Source: Branchiostoma floridae (Eukaryota; Chordata; Leptocardii; Amphioxiformes; Branchiostomatidae). From it: 47,566 nucleotides of DNA. The notes under the pieces are model-generated. The model was not told the DNA's origin. It made no database searches and was given only the letters and a program-made list of their open reading frames with translations. The DNA is taken from the NCBI RefSeq assembly GCF_000003815.2, contig NW_023365787.1, forward strand, positions 26,192 through 73,757. Direction: 5' to 3'. Below are positions 1-14,800 of this stretch, piece after piece (within the stretch, counting starts at the first letter, position 1; each line of letters opens with the position of its first letter). The position numbers and the translations under genes were made by a program.

Positions 1-615
1 AAAAGAATGGATAAAGGTTACCCTACGGATAAAGGTGAACTAGCATTACATGTAGTGAGGTGGGCACAAACTTGTCTAAAAGACAGAGATGATGTCAGTG
101 GAGATAAAGAGGCTCTGACAATTGGTCTATTCTTTAATCTGGTAAAGAACAGGGGTAGATATATCTTCACTAACATTAATTTTGAGACACTTCCAAAGTC
201 TGACAAGATTATCATATATTGGATATCTTTTGATTCTTTCTTGATCAGAAAATTTAGAACTTGTGGCTAACAAGAAAATTCATCATGTTTTTCGTTTGAA
301 ATTGTTCAGTTGATATTATATTTGATATTTGAAAAAAACAAATGTTAGTATCATTAATAAAGATTATTGACCGATTATTTCATTTATGGAAGAGTCATTT
401 CTAGTTAAAAGAGAAAAAGCTGACCTACACATTTAGAGTGCCAATTGTAACTATTGGCAAAGTGAATATCCAGCAATTGCAGTATTAGAGTATCTTGTAA
501 AGTATCATGGGGGGCTTTGAACGTATTGTATTAAGGTTGGAACGAATTGGGAGATTATCTAACTTTTGGGATCCTTAAAATTGTGACCAGAATTTAATGG
601 ATTTATCTCTTTTAG
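1..615. other. Intron sequence at window start; repeat end at 9-41
   Basis: No exon recognised. Bases 9-41 (ggataaaggttac, then cggataaaggtgaac) match 39399-39431, so they belong to a dispersed repeat. The rest is AT-rich with no open frame resembling the gene. Confidence 0.5.
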
Positions 616-2897
616 GTAAGCATGTGGCCCATACCTGGACCCTGTTGGCTCAGACAGCAGAAGCTGGGTCTGACACTCTGGTCTTGGAACAGGCGGTGTC
701 GTGGGAGGCTGGAGACCGCGTTGTCATAGCAACCACCGGACATCGCCACTCCCAGGGGGAGACGGAAGAGAGGGAAATCCTGTCTGTCAGCAATGATGGA
801 CGCACAATCATGCTCACAGGTAACATTCTCTATCCTCCTCATATTAGTCTCTAAGCTTCTTTTTTACTGTAGAGTGGACCGACCCACTAAATGTACATGT
901 AAGGAAGGTCATTGTAAGTTATGTAACAACAGTGAAATTATAGTTACCTCAATGAAGGTGGAGGTACTGTTTTGAGTCCCGATGGGGATGTTTGGCTACC
1001 TTTAATTACAACATTGACCATCATAGTAAAATCCTAATTGACATCAGTCATACAGCTTCAGCTATTCGGATTTTCCTGTCACTTCGACAGATCTACATTT
1101 TGTAGATGAGCGGGCAAACACTCAGTCAGTGGGTTTGGCGACCTGTGTTCCTGACCTGCACATGACTTTTTAAAGGGACATAATTATAAAAAGTAAAGTT
1201 ACTGTTTTCGGCCATTTTTCTACATTATGAGTTGAGTCTACCTTATTACACTGCACAGCAATATTCACAACGTATTGATACGACTTTGTTGTGCCGCGAG
1301 AATGTCTCGAAATATGCGCACTTCCCTCCGCCGCTTGAGTTGTCCGCCATTTTATCCAACTCTCCGACGAACCAAAGTGCGCTTTAGAACGCGTTCGGTG
1401 GTTCGCTCGAATCGTTACTGAAGTTTGTTGAAAGTCCCCACGAAGCTCCGAGGATCTGCAACCGCAACGGTCGATTCGGAAATCTACGGCCGGCTTACTT
1501 CCCGTAGGCTACCCGGAAGTGAATGAATTTGGTTGTGGATTAATTTGGCGTTGTTAATTAGCGCTAGAAATGTGATAAAATGACGCAGATAAGTTGGAAA
1601 TAAGTTACAAATGTCAATATGACTGGAGATTTTACAGTTCAGAACATTTGAAATTTTGGCGCCAAATTTCTACAATATGTCCCTTTAAGGTGAAGGAAGG
1701 GTGTGCAAATCCTTGTCAACTTTCTTGTCTTACAACTCACGCTCATAGTCCCAAAAGTGCAGGAACTGCTACGTGTAAGATGGCCCCAGCAGATACAGCT
1801 TTGTTAGTTGGAGTGTCCATCTCCTAGGAGGACTTCCCACCAAGATTTCCCTGACTCGTGTAAAGTTGGTGCGTCATGCCCAAACATGCCCCTAATTCCT
1901 GTCACTGCCACTAGCCGAAGCTAGGTACTCATTTTCATCTTTTTCTGATTTCAGAGAGTCTAGAGTTTGAACACCTGGGTGAGAAGGTAACAGTCGGTGA
2001 TGACGGTCTAGAGCTGAGCTTCCAGGCAGAAGTTGGTCTCCTGAGCAGGACTGTCTTGGTGCAAGGCTCCTCAACTGCGTCGGGCTGGGATGAAACAATT
2101 GAAGCTTGTCCAGAGGGATTTGACACTGGTAAAACTATCGTACAATATCGTAACAGCATTATACAACAATTATTATAACAATTGCAGTTATGCAATTAAT
2201 ATGATTGAATTTTTATTGGACTTGGTATGGGTTTGCATGTAAGACTTCAAAAACTGCTAAGTAACATAAAACTATCACATGAAATTACAAGTCATTGAAC
2301 TTAACAGTTGTATAATGCACTCTGAGCCCTCTTTGCAGCCTCTTTGTATGTGAATATGTCCCATGAAATTATCTTGACATGAATTAACAAGAATACAGTT
2401 ACTTTCTATTTCATTACCTTTGTTGATTGTTTAGTAAATAATGTAAGATTTAAAGTACACAATATTATACTCGCAATGAGCCCAATCTACTCAGCTCAAC
2501 ACCCTGATCAACTCATGATCAGCAGGTCTAGGGTTAAGGTTGGGGTGTTTTTTATTTGATGAGCTGACCTGGGTGTTTGGCCATGTAGATTGAGTCTGAC
2601 AACCAATCTCCTCTTCTCTTGAAAACTATGAAAAGTGGCACTCATGCGGGTTAATAATTTAATAGGCACAAAAGAACAATTTTTGTTTAACAAAGGTTTG
2701 ATATTAGAAAAAGAACCATTTTTATCATTTTTCATCCTCTGTCTTCACTTCCATTCCACAGGCGAGTTTGTGACTCAGACCTGCTTCCAGGGCCGGTTTG
2801 GAGAGGAGAGGGTAGTGATCAGTTTGGTGGGCACCTCATGTTGCACCAACCAGACCGCGACGGGGGCTTGATCACCGCACGCATCGAATATACCGAG
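616..2897 (+). CDS. PKHD1L1: Exons 1-3: end of first G8 domain and linker to the beta-helix
   Basis: Exon 1 (616-819) begins mid-codon after a tttag acceptor and carries the G8 signature with AGSDTLVLEQAVSWEAGDRV and TGHRHSQGETEEREI. Exon 2 (1955-2128) holds EVGLLSRTVLVQGSS and IEACPEGFDTG, the typical G8 exit. Exon 3 (2762-2897) reads GEFVTQTCFQGRFGEE and then shifts frame: the expected continuation GSDQFGGHLMLHQPD, ending in ARIEYTE, is in the next frame. As given, the frame reaches a TGA inside the exon. All three exons have good splice sites. The start of the G8 domain must be encoded upstream of position 1. Confidence 0.9.
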
Positions 2898-5800
2898 GTA
2901 AAAACTTAAAACCAAACGAGATTGCAGGGTTGGACAAGTCCATCACTAGCCCTGATGTCCAGGACAAGTGAAAGTGCTGATTGGGCAAGTGCATGACCTA
3001 CCCCACTTGCCCAATTGGCCAATTAAGATTTTTTCATTGAATGACACTTTGATATTACTTTTTACATTTTACAGTCATGACATCAAGCAATGGTCAACAT
3101 GGAAAAATAGAGGCAATGATAAGAATTCATTTGCTGGAATTGAAAATGCATTTTTTTGTAATGAAAGTGACGTTTGAATTTTGGGCAAGTGAAAAATTCG
3201 TTCGGGCAAGTAAATTTTTTATGTGCTTGCCTGATAGAACAAGTGAATTTTAGAAAACTTATTCAACCCTGGATTGTTTCAAAATTGACGTTTTACATTT
3301 TTTGGTAATTTCTAAACTGGCAACAAGTGTTATACCATGGGTATTATAGGTGTACTACCATAACCCTTTTACAATGATTTCAAATTTATCTGTATTCAAA
3401 AGTTTAACACCAGAGCTGACTATGCATTAGTGAGTCATAAAATTAAAAAAATCCTCTGAGTCTTCCAGTTTAGGTGTTCATATTTATTTTTACTAAAATG
3501 GAATCATACTACTTTTTAAAATCTTTACAGTTACATTATCATTTGTTGTGTAACATAAATTATCTTCCCTCCCAGTTCTACTATATGGGGCAAGCCTTCC
3601 GTCTGGGCCGCTATGCCGTCCACTCCCATCTGAACGGTGACATGAGCGGCAACTACGTGCGCGGGAATGCCATCCACCGCAGCTTTAACAGGGCGGTGGT
3701 CATGCACGGTACAAACAACTGGCTGGTGGAATACAACGTGATCAACAACATCATGGGTGGAGCTGTCTTCATCGAGGATGGTATCGAGACTGGAAATATC
3801 ATTCAAGTATGTGAAGAAATGAAAAAGTAGAAAGATTGCAATTTTTGTTATGGTACAAAGAAGTCTAAGCCTCAAGCATAAATCCTCATCCCCATGTAAA
3901 AAGAATCCAACATACTTAATATCAAGAAAAGTATGGGTGACCTGATGTGCTTGGCTAAAAACGCAGCCGTAGCGAAGCCGCATTGTACTACTACAGGCTA
4001 CTCAAAACAAAATGTTTCGCCCAATTTGAGGATTATATTAAAATTTATTTCAAATTGCTATTTTCTTTACATACTGTGTAATATATGTTGATTTTGTATT
4101 GAACTCATATGTACCAAGTTGAACAAGATATTTATATTGTATGAAACAGAAATGATTTTTTGCAGGCCCTCCAGCCGAGGACCACTGTACAAGATTTAGT
4201 CTTTTGTGATACGTAAATGTATAATTGCCATTTTACCACAGTGTGACATTTGTAGTAATTCTATTACAAGTGGTTCTGTAATGTGTAATGTATAATATGT
4301 ATAAAATGTACTTTCAAGTTGAAATAAGTATACTAAGTATTGTACTAACCAGTCTGAAGCTCTTATACTTTTTTTCTTCCAGTACAACCTTGCAGTTTTC
4401 GTCAGGTCCAGTACCAGCCTGTTGAATGATGATATCATGCCCGCTGCCTTCTGGTTACTCAATCCGGACAACATTGTGAAGGTGTGTCCAAGTTAACAGT
4501 AAGATTCCCCTACTGAGAAGGTTATGTTCCGAATAAAAATTTTCAGCTGCTAGGTCTGGAAAATTGGAGAGTAGTCACTCTAAATTGTATCTGGAACTGT
4601 CCGATTGGGCTTAAGTGACATTTTATGGGTAATACAATGTACATGTGATACACAGTATGAGGATTGGGGGGTCTGATAGCCTGTTGAACTTAGCCTGCCC
4701 TTCGTCATAACACAACAACCTCTGATTTCTTCTCGATCATATACTAGGTACCAAATTGATTGGCATTGAATGTTTGCCTACATTGTGGTTGCATGGTCCT
4801 CAATATCATTCAAAAATAGTGCTCATCTAAAAGATTCAGTCTGACTTGAATGTGTGAAATTAATGGTTCTTGACTTTCAATGCTACCGAGTGTTTTTTAA
4901 AACAATTATTTATGTTGATTCTGTCCTGTTACAGCACAACCATATTGCAGGTGGCACCCATGTTGGTTGCTGGTACTCGTTGGAACCAGATGTCATCGGT
5001 GCATCGTTCGCATATGATCCAGCTTTGGTCCCAAATAGTGTAAGACTCGGAGTGTTCGAAAACAACACCGTCCACTCCAATGGGTGGTTTGGCATCTGGA
5101 TCTTTGAGGACTACTACCCTACCGAGCCTGCAGTCTACACGGGCCTCACAGCCTATAGGTGCGAACACTCACCTTAAAAACAAGCTTTAACACTTAAGTA
5201 GCACAGTATGACAGAATGCCCATGCAAAAATGCCACTTCAGCATGACTTTTACATGCATGTTCAAAGATTATGATTATTAGAGTAACATTGTAATCTTTG
5301 AACATGCTTGTAAAGGTCATGCATGAGTAGTAACTACTCTTACTCCTACATTGTACATTATTGCCCAAATAAATAATTTGGCTATAATAGTATTAGTATA
5401 ATGATCAGTTCGGAGGTGTTTAAAGTGACACCTGGCTATATATGGTATCACACAAACTTCTACTTGTATCACACATGCTTGCATCATAATGCATTTAAAA
5501 TGATTCAATGTTTTGACGTGCACTGCTGTTGAATCTTCTATTTGCATGTTGGAATGATTTTATCATTCAATTGGATTTTCCTTCAATTTTTTGGTCAAGG
5601 ACACTTGGGGTATTTTGAATTGAAATGTTTTCTTAAAATGATAATGGTACCGTTATGGTAATATTCCACTTAGTGCTTTTTGCTTACAATACAGGTACAG
5701 GTACACACTGATGTTAAGGTCCAGACCTATACATAAAACAATTTTACAATACCGTACAGGTATGGGAAATTTTAGTTACACAACCCTAAGGACTAATGTG

Positions 5801-8800
5801 CAACTGACAGCTTATGTCTTCATCCCACAGGTGTGAGAAAGGTGCAGAGGGGGTGTTCATCGGAGATGTCACTTTTGATAATTTCTTGGTGTATGACAAC
5901 GAGAAGGCTGGGATAGAAACCAAGAAATCTGTCAAGGGTGGCGGGGGCAATACAAAGGTTACAAACTCACACATCATCGGATACACTGACATGGCTGATG
6001 CAGATGAAGGCACCAGGGGTAAATAATTGATATATAATATATATAATCTATTTATGATATGTACATGTGAAATAGATATTAATAGATAATGCCACATACA
6101 CAACACCTACTGTAGTGTACCAGTAATTTAATGTTAATTCCGCATTGTGTCATGTAGGATTCATTTAGGGTATACATTTAAAATGATACTGTTTTTTAAC
6201 AAATGATATAATATTATTTCATTGAATTAAGGGTTAATGACCCGCCCCGAGGTGTATATGGTGTCATAACGCCTTGTCCTTTGATTGGTCAAACCCTGCA
6301 TATCTTGTGTGTATCCTCCTTCTGATTGGTCAGAATGAATGGACAACGGCACCGGTGTCCATTTGTATCGACACAGGTGCTGGTGTCGATTTGCCGGTGC
6401 CGGTGTCGATTCATTCTGACCAATCAGAAGGAGGATACACACCAGCCTGGCCGGAATCTACGTGTTACGGCATCATAACCAACATGGAACGGGGCCTTCT
6501 GATTGGTCCGCGGCGCCTGGCTATATGATAATATACAATGATATCATATACATGTAGCTTCACACCATTTTTAGCATTGAAGTATCCAATTATCATCCAA
6601 ATTAATCTATTACGGTCTGGTATGCATGATATGTATGTCACGTAGCTTGTACATAGTGTCATTATAGACAAAGATGAACAAAACTAAGTGAAGTGCATGG
6701 CTAATTTCAGTGTACTGTGTGACGCTTCTTACATTTTTGTGTAAGTATCTGACATGTCATATGTCTATGTCACTGTATTTCATTAACTTGCATGCTGACT
6801 TGATAGGAGATGGCATAGTAGACTTGTAAGCCTTACTTTACTTTGTGATTCTAATCGGTAGTTTAACTGTTTGATAATCATTTCAGGTGGTGTTGTCCTC
6901 CCATTTGGTCCAAATTACAGTGTGGAGGACACGACGTTCTACAACTTTGACCGAGCAGGCACCTCCGCTATTACTGTCACCAGGATTGACGGCACCTGTA
7001 ACGACTGGTGCTCTGGTTTTGTGGCCAAGTATGTCAAAGTGTTAAGCTTATTATAAGCTTTCTTACACTTTACTGAACAATTTACTCTGAGATTTCTTCC
7101 ACTGTTACAGTAAAATATGATTATAAATTTAAATTAAGAAACCATAAAAACATCACCAATACAAACAGATTCAAATCATGCAAAAGTACTGGATGGTTAT
7201 CCCCTGTGCCATATGATTGACTTAAAGCAATTTACCTAGTACGATTGACTAATACATGTATGTACATGTATGCACACCTAACCCCATCGTACAATCACTA
7301 TGGCCTGTACGTACAAATATACTCAGTTTACTAGGTTAAACTCAACATGTTGATTTATTCACAAAAATACTTGTATACTGAACCAGCTTAATTGTATCCA
7401 CTTGATTAGTAGTAGTATGACTTGACATGTACAATTTACAAAAGTTGCTGTGCTCTTGTTATAACTATTAAAGACCATTGTTTAAAAACAAGGGGGCAGG
7501 CACAGGCATCTTTTATTTGCAACAAATTTTTCACCAACCACTGTCTTTTTCGCAGGGTGTCAGGCATTAGCTATTATCAGACAACGAACAAAGCTGCCTT
7601 TGACTGGGAGCACGAGAGTGTTATCTGGGATGTGGACGGAAGCTTCACAGGCACAGGTTTCGCAGACACTGTTGTTGCTCCCTGTACGGGTGTCCTGCCG
7701 CCAAGCTGCGCAGAGAGTGAGGAGTACAATTTGGGAGCACACCCTGGCTGTGTCTGCTCGAATCCAACTGTCAAGTACGTGATATTCACTTCTTATCTAT
7801 AAAATGATATTTATTTTCTTTCTTCTAGTAGAATAGCCCTTTCGGTATCTTAGCATATCTTAGGTTGTTTGAGGTCATTTGAGGAGTTTGGGCAGACCCA
7901 AATTTACACATTCAATCGATAAGTAAGATTATCATTATTAATCCATGCACATTATTTGTTAGCCTCTGGTCTTCTGTGTTTTAGCATTAATGTAGTACAT
8001 TATTATCAGACTGAATAAGAATATCATGACAATCAATATGAGCTACATTTTGATTCAAGACAAGTTTCTTAATTGCAACATTTGAGATTCTGTTCCTATC
8101 GTAGGACAAAACTTACATGTACCTTTGCTGCTTGCAGACCTAGGCGTTTTGCCTTCAACAATGCCCGGCCCAGTGCTCTTGATGCCAGAGACGCTATTTT
8201 TGAGAACCAACATGGTTCTACCAGTAGTCCCTGGGCAGACAAGAGAATGACCCACAAGAAGGGGTGGATGGTCGACCTGCCGGTCGGGGAAAGCTACAAC
8301 TTCTATTGGGAGGATTCGGGACATCTTAATGCCAACATCAGCTACACAGGGACATTCTACGAGATGGAGGTGAGAATGGATGTCTATTGAATTACCCTTT
8401 TGTGTGTAGTTACTACATGAACATTCAGATACAGAACTAATATGATCTACAAATGTATGTATGTGTGCCACACGGCACGTTTCAACGGCGTCAAAAGTGC
8501 ACAGGAAACACACAATGACGGCAGTCCCAAGGTGCCATATACACCTTTCTCACGCGGCGGCCATGATAGATCGAAGATGAGGTCAATGAGGCAAACAGAC
8601 AAAACTTATTTCTAAAATGAGGTCCCATTTAGTTTTCCCCCTAACCACACAAATTTTCATGATACAAGATAGAATAATAAATACTACAAGAAGTGTTATG
8701 CACCGAAAGATGTAGCAATTTAGAGTAGTGAAGACTGACCCCATAGTCCCTTAAGAGATGCAAAATAAAAACATTGTAATGCAAATTTTTTACGGATTTG

Positions 8801-11800
8801 CAGCCATTCACTTATTGGTCGCTTTCCTAATTGGCAGGCTATCATTGGTTGAACTGCTAATTATGATGGACAGCCTTTTGTTTGCCACATTGAACTCTTT
8901 TTAGATCTGTCATGGCCGCCGCGTGAGAAAGGTGTATTAGTTACCTACAACAGCTGTTTCTTACGGTCTCCACATTGATAAAAGACAAGAACAGTGGACT
9001 ATACTCGGTCACAAAATAGGTTAACAACCATAATTTATGATCTTTTGATTTGTATGAACGACAGGGCATACCCCATATGGCACCTTGGGACTGACGTCAT
9101 TGCGTTTATCCTGTGCACTTTTGACGCTGTCGAAACGTGCTGTGTGGCACGCTTACATACCTGACTAATATACATGGTCAAGGGATCGTCCTGTAATATC
9201 CTGGAAAGGTCCATCCAGGAAATGACTTACAATGACTTAAAGAAGAATGTCACTTTTCCTTAGAAATGGGTTACATAGTGGTGAGATGATTAATTAGAGC
9301 CCAATCAGTTCTGACGGGAGAGGTGAGAGAGAATTTTTATACAATGTCTTCAAATGTAGTATGTCTCCTTTGTCTTTACTTCATTCCGCTCTGGTTGACA
9401 ATACATCCCTAATATCGCAGATATCTTGATTAACAAACTAGTAAGGGATCCGGACATTCCATCGAGATAGACCAGCTACCACACCCATTATCAAAATCCA
9501 AAATCATTTCCAAAATTATATCCAGTTGCTTTAGTAACTGCTTTTTGGCGCACACCCATTACATCTAAAATGTCAACTTTCATCCAGAAAAAGTCAGGTA
9601 ATTTATCACATATTGACATTTTAAAAAATCATAATTTTAGATGGTCTATTTCTTCAAAAAGTTATGGTCCATTTTTTGGAATTTGGAGGAAGATGGAGTG
9701 AAACATGCTGTATTTGCACCTGAGCAAATGTTGGCCTTTCTAATGTATGTTCTCTCTGTAAGTGGTATATATTCAAAGCATTTCATGCAGCAATTCATGG
9801 AGCAAGATAAATTTGGCCCAAACCAACCTTTTTGTGTTAATTTAAATATTTCCATTTGCCAAGAAGGTTTTTTTCACTCACTCACTGACTGAATGTCATT
9901 TCTGTTTTCTGACTCTAGGAAGACGAATGGATCATAATGAGGCATGAACTGAACCAGGCCCCCGATCGTTTCTCCATCGTCGACGACAGGGAAGGGTTGG
10001 ACAGCCCAATCAACCCTGATGTCGACAACAACGGGGACTGGTACTTTGATGACTCTGTGTCACCACATGTCTTCTCATATCTAAGTACGTGTTATACAAT
10101 GTATATTATATTGAAAGATTTTTTTTTTGCAAGTTCGTGCCTGGAGGCTTCTTACATGTACATAGTAGAAACAAAAGGGACTTACATGTGACAATGAACA
10201 GTGATAGTTATAAAAAGAGCTACTCAAATACATCTAGTGTTGGCTATTTCTAAACAGGTTGGGTTTGACTTCTTATTTGGAAGCAGAGGAATTGAAAAGC
10301 CCCACTTCTATTATACTACATAGTTCCAATAGTGTGCCATTTTTAACAATTTACATGTACATGTAATGATAATTGAATCAGTATATATTAAGGAATATCA
10401 CTGAGAATCTAATGGCAGATGGCACAACTTTATGTACATAATTTTCGTCTTGAAAAGTTAATCTGCATTTTGTGTGACCAGTACAGACCAGATCATGTAC
10501 TGTAAGTTGAATGCAACAGTGTGCTAGCTAATACATAATAAATAATAACTTTAAATAAATAGAGTCTGGCTCACAAAATGTATGAGCACACTGCTTTTTT
10601 CAATTCATAAAATTCAAATTAAAGATACAGCTGATGTGTCAGAATCAGACATTTAAAACCTGACATGGCTGATATGTATATGTCACAGTAGAGATTGCAA
10701 TTCAGGACAATCGTTGATTCTACTAAATTAAATACAGACTGCAATCGGAATCTGTCCTAGGACAAATGTAGGGTTATTAGGTCTGCAACTAATTCTATCA
10801 TGATGAATATTACCTACTGTATTCTTCTAGTCAAGGGAGAGGTCGGAGGTGTGGACATAGACGTCAACCTGAATGTGTATCGCTGTGTGTACGAGGGTTG
10901 TGTGGCGCCCATCAGCCCAGCTGACGCTCCCCCTTCAGAGAACAGACCCGATGACTACGTCGTATACGGTGACTCGGATGTCGAGTGGAGCCAATACGCC
11001 GATGACACGAGCTTCCTGGTTCCAAGTCTGGCATCTTCCCCCGATAGGAAACGGAGCGCACTGATACCTAGGGATGGAGACAACCTCAGGATTGACAACA
11101 GTCAGTCACTTTAAGTATTACATATAACAGCAATGATTGAGAGTGGAGAAAATGATTTTTGTTCATCTATCATGTTTTACTAAGAATACCATCCTTTTCA
11201 GCACCATGGACAGACTCTTTTGGCGACACTCCCAGGGGTCGAGCCCATTAGCAGGACATTACAGAATTATAAGACTGTAATATTGTGTTATCCAAATGAA
11301 GCTTTAACTTTGGCAATAATATAACATTGTTTGACTCAAAGGAACATTGTCCACTTCTCAGAATGGCACGTGATAGATATACAATTATTATATTATGTTC
11401 AGACTAATGGCACTCTCAAAGTTAACCTCCCCCAAGTTGACACCTACTTTGGTTAAAACAATGTCATTTCTAGATGTTGTTTATGAGATGATTAGATCTA
11501 GAGTTATCTGATATTTAATTTGGTTCAAGACAAAATTAATGCTTTACATACAAGTATAACTTACTTTTTGGCACAAAGTCACCCCTTACTTTTTGGCACA
11601 AAATCACCATCAAACAGACTGATATCTATACCACGTTTTGGTCCTAAGCTTGTTTCATCACATTGCATCCATATCATTTTGATATTATATATTGATAATT
11701 CTAATTTACTGTTTGAGAAAAGGGCACATTTAACTGTAAGATATCCTTTTCTTTAGTTCCGTGGATGGTGCTTGGTTGTACCAATCTCCCTAGGCTTGGT

Positions 11801-14800
11801 CAGCTCCACATTGTGACAGTTCTGGAACTGTGGGACAGCACACAAGGCTATACATGCGACTACACTCTGGAGGCCACACATATCTTCGTACAGGTAAAGC
11901 TGAATATATGCTACCAGGGCTCTAGCCAGCATCCGTTTTTCCGTCAATTGACGGAAATTTGCTGCGTGTGACGGAAAAAGTTTAAAACCAATCCGTCAAC
12001 CTTGAACACCAAAAATCCTTGGTGGAAACTACAGGCGGCTTGGGGATGCCGTTCATGGCCGTAATAGCCACACACTGTTTGTTATGATTGTTGACGAAGT
12101 GTGTCGGCGCCCTTTCGCGTACAATAATCTCATCAAAAACCCGTTTTTCAAGGTCTCAGTTCATTGTTTCTAACTCCTGGAATAGTGTTTTCGTGGTTTG
12201 CGCGACAATGGGAATTGGCTGACGGAAAAAATGTCGAGCTGGCTAGAGCCCTGTATGCTACCTAATCGTTATTCACCCTACCTGTTAGGTATCTGGTTGC
12301 AGAGGATTCACTGGTCCAGACCTGTATCTGTTCAAGCCATGTATATATCAACTTAAAGTTAAAAAAACATTACATGATTGTATACCAATCCCAACTAATT
12401 CAACCGTCTACATACACAACTTACATTGTTTCAATCTGTTATTTCCTTCTCCAGGGACGACTGGTTGTTGGTTGGCCAGATGAACCATACTTGGGCAACG
12501 TTGTCTTCAGTCTTCGCGGAGACCACACCACCCCTGACTTGCAACTACCAAGTGGTCCTAATGTTGGATCCAAGGCACTTGGTAAGTTGATCATATATTT
12601 ATGATTCACTTAGAAGAGTAACAATTTCTCAATCTAAAGCTGGGGACCATATTAAAAACCCTACAATGTCATTTTGACAACATTTTTTTAATAAGAAGCA
12701 TGACGCAAATCTGAGCAAGTTTTAGATATTTACCAGTGTTTTTTTCCAGCTTTGAAGTTTATCTGTGTTGGTAAATGCCATTATGGATAAACTAAACTTA
12801 AAGTTTACAGTTAAAGTTTAGTTTATCCATTACAGTTTTTTTTAGCTATTCCACTCATTTCAAGATAGAAGGAATTTATGGCTGCCATATTCATTTGGTT
12901 CATCAAGATAATGTTTGCACCACTGTGTCTTTGATGGCATTATTTTCAAGCCACATAACACTTAATGCTCAGAATGAAATGGGAAAAGTTCAAAATCTGT
13001 GACAGATGTAATGAACGTGTCATAATATAATTTTACTGAAAGTAAAAAAAACAACAAAAGAAGTACATTCTTTTAACCTTGTGCCACAACATATTCACTT
13101 CAAAAATCCAAGCTCATTCTGATTTGTATTTTTTAACTAAAGTAAATGTACATCATAATTCCATGCTTAGCTTTGTTGTTCTGGATGCATTTTGATATTG
13201 CATTTGGCAGTGTTTAGACAAGCGTTTATAGATTGTGACAAAAAATTCTGGTTTATTGCATATGGTATGTAAAGTTTGGTGACACATTGAGCAATATCTG
13301 TCTCTGTTCAGCTGTGTTCGGAGGTCTGGACCTGTATGGAAAGCCACAGACTCCCAGCTGGACTAGCCTGACCCAAACCGCTAACGCTGGTGATAACACC
13401 ATCACTCTGGCAGACCCTGTGGACTGGGAGGCAGGCCAGGAGATTGTCATCACTCCGTAAGTAAATTTCATTACATCTTCAGACTACTAACTAATAAGTA
13501 AACTATACAAATATGTCAATGTACATACATTGTATATCCCCATTCCACAAGCAGTAATGAATATGGATCAAATTCCATAGATCAGTGGGTGGGGGTTCAG
13601 TCCCATTGTCCCTTACAATGTAGCAACAAGCGTAACCACCTTTCTGACTGTACAGTTTGTACAGATTGTAACAGTTCTGTGTAAATCTACAGGTCAATGA
13701 AATATGTCACAGCAAAACATACCCTGCAAACCTACATTGAGCAAAAACATTCAAATTTGATTTCTTACTCTTATATGCTTCCCTCAGAGGGACCTGCAGA
13801 AAAGAAGAACAATAGTATATAAATTATGCTAAGTATATATTGTTTGTCTGTTCTCAGATTCTGTTTTTTTTTGTACAAAAAACACTGAATGGAAAAAATT
13901 GCCTCTCTTTTGCAGCACTGGGTTCACTACCTGGGAAACGGAAACATTCACAATTTCTGCTGTCTCTGCTGATGGTATGACCTTGACCCTTGATGGAGAT
14001 CTTCAGTACACGCACACATGTAAGTAGTCCCCGATGGCTTCCACAGGACAGTACTATTGCCCCCTAGTGTTAAAGTTTGGTAAATATGCTTTCATTTCAT
14101 GGTGTCATCAATGGCATTGCAGTAAGACAAGCTGACACAGAACTGACAGATCATCTGTGCTGATAGTTATCATACCTGTCAGGTACATGTACATATGTAC
14201 TAGGGTAAGATTTATCGGTCTCCAGGGACAAGCTTGTAGGTCACTTGTGCCTTAATTCCATCCTCTGCTTTTTAAGCTCAGAAACTTTTTAATTTCGTGA
14301 TTTTGTACAACAGTTAGACATTTTTGTGATGGTTATAGGGAGAATGTGAGTGTAGGTTTGAATTCATTTTTCTTCAGATGCCAGTGACACCTTCGATAAT
14401 GGCGAGTCCTACACCATCGCAGCTGAGGTAGCACTCCTTAACAGGAACATCAAGATTGTGGGTGCATCTTATGATGACCAAGAAGAAGAATCCTTTGGAG
14501 CCAGGGTATTGGTCGGCTCCTTCAGCTCTGCAGGACAAGCATACACAGGTGAGATCTTTAGTTTTCAGTCAGACCATTAAGTTTGGAAATAGTTATCAAA
14601 CTAAATTGCACAACAGCTGTATGTAGTAGTAGTAGTATGTAGTATCCATTATTTGATTATATTTCTGCTGGGATCCCTGACTCGGGTAGGCAGCAGTCAG
14701 ATAGTCTTCACACCGCGCTTCCATGCGGCTCTGTCCAGTGGGTCAACCCCTGTTAGACTGCACACATTGATGTCCCTCCTAACACACTCCATCCAAGTTT

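Noticed and set aside
3531-3983. 150-residue minus-strand open frame
   Set aside because: It is the antisense of exon 4 of the fibrocystin-L-like gene; its sense strand has conserved motifs and splice sites.
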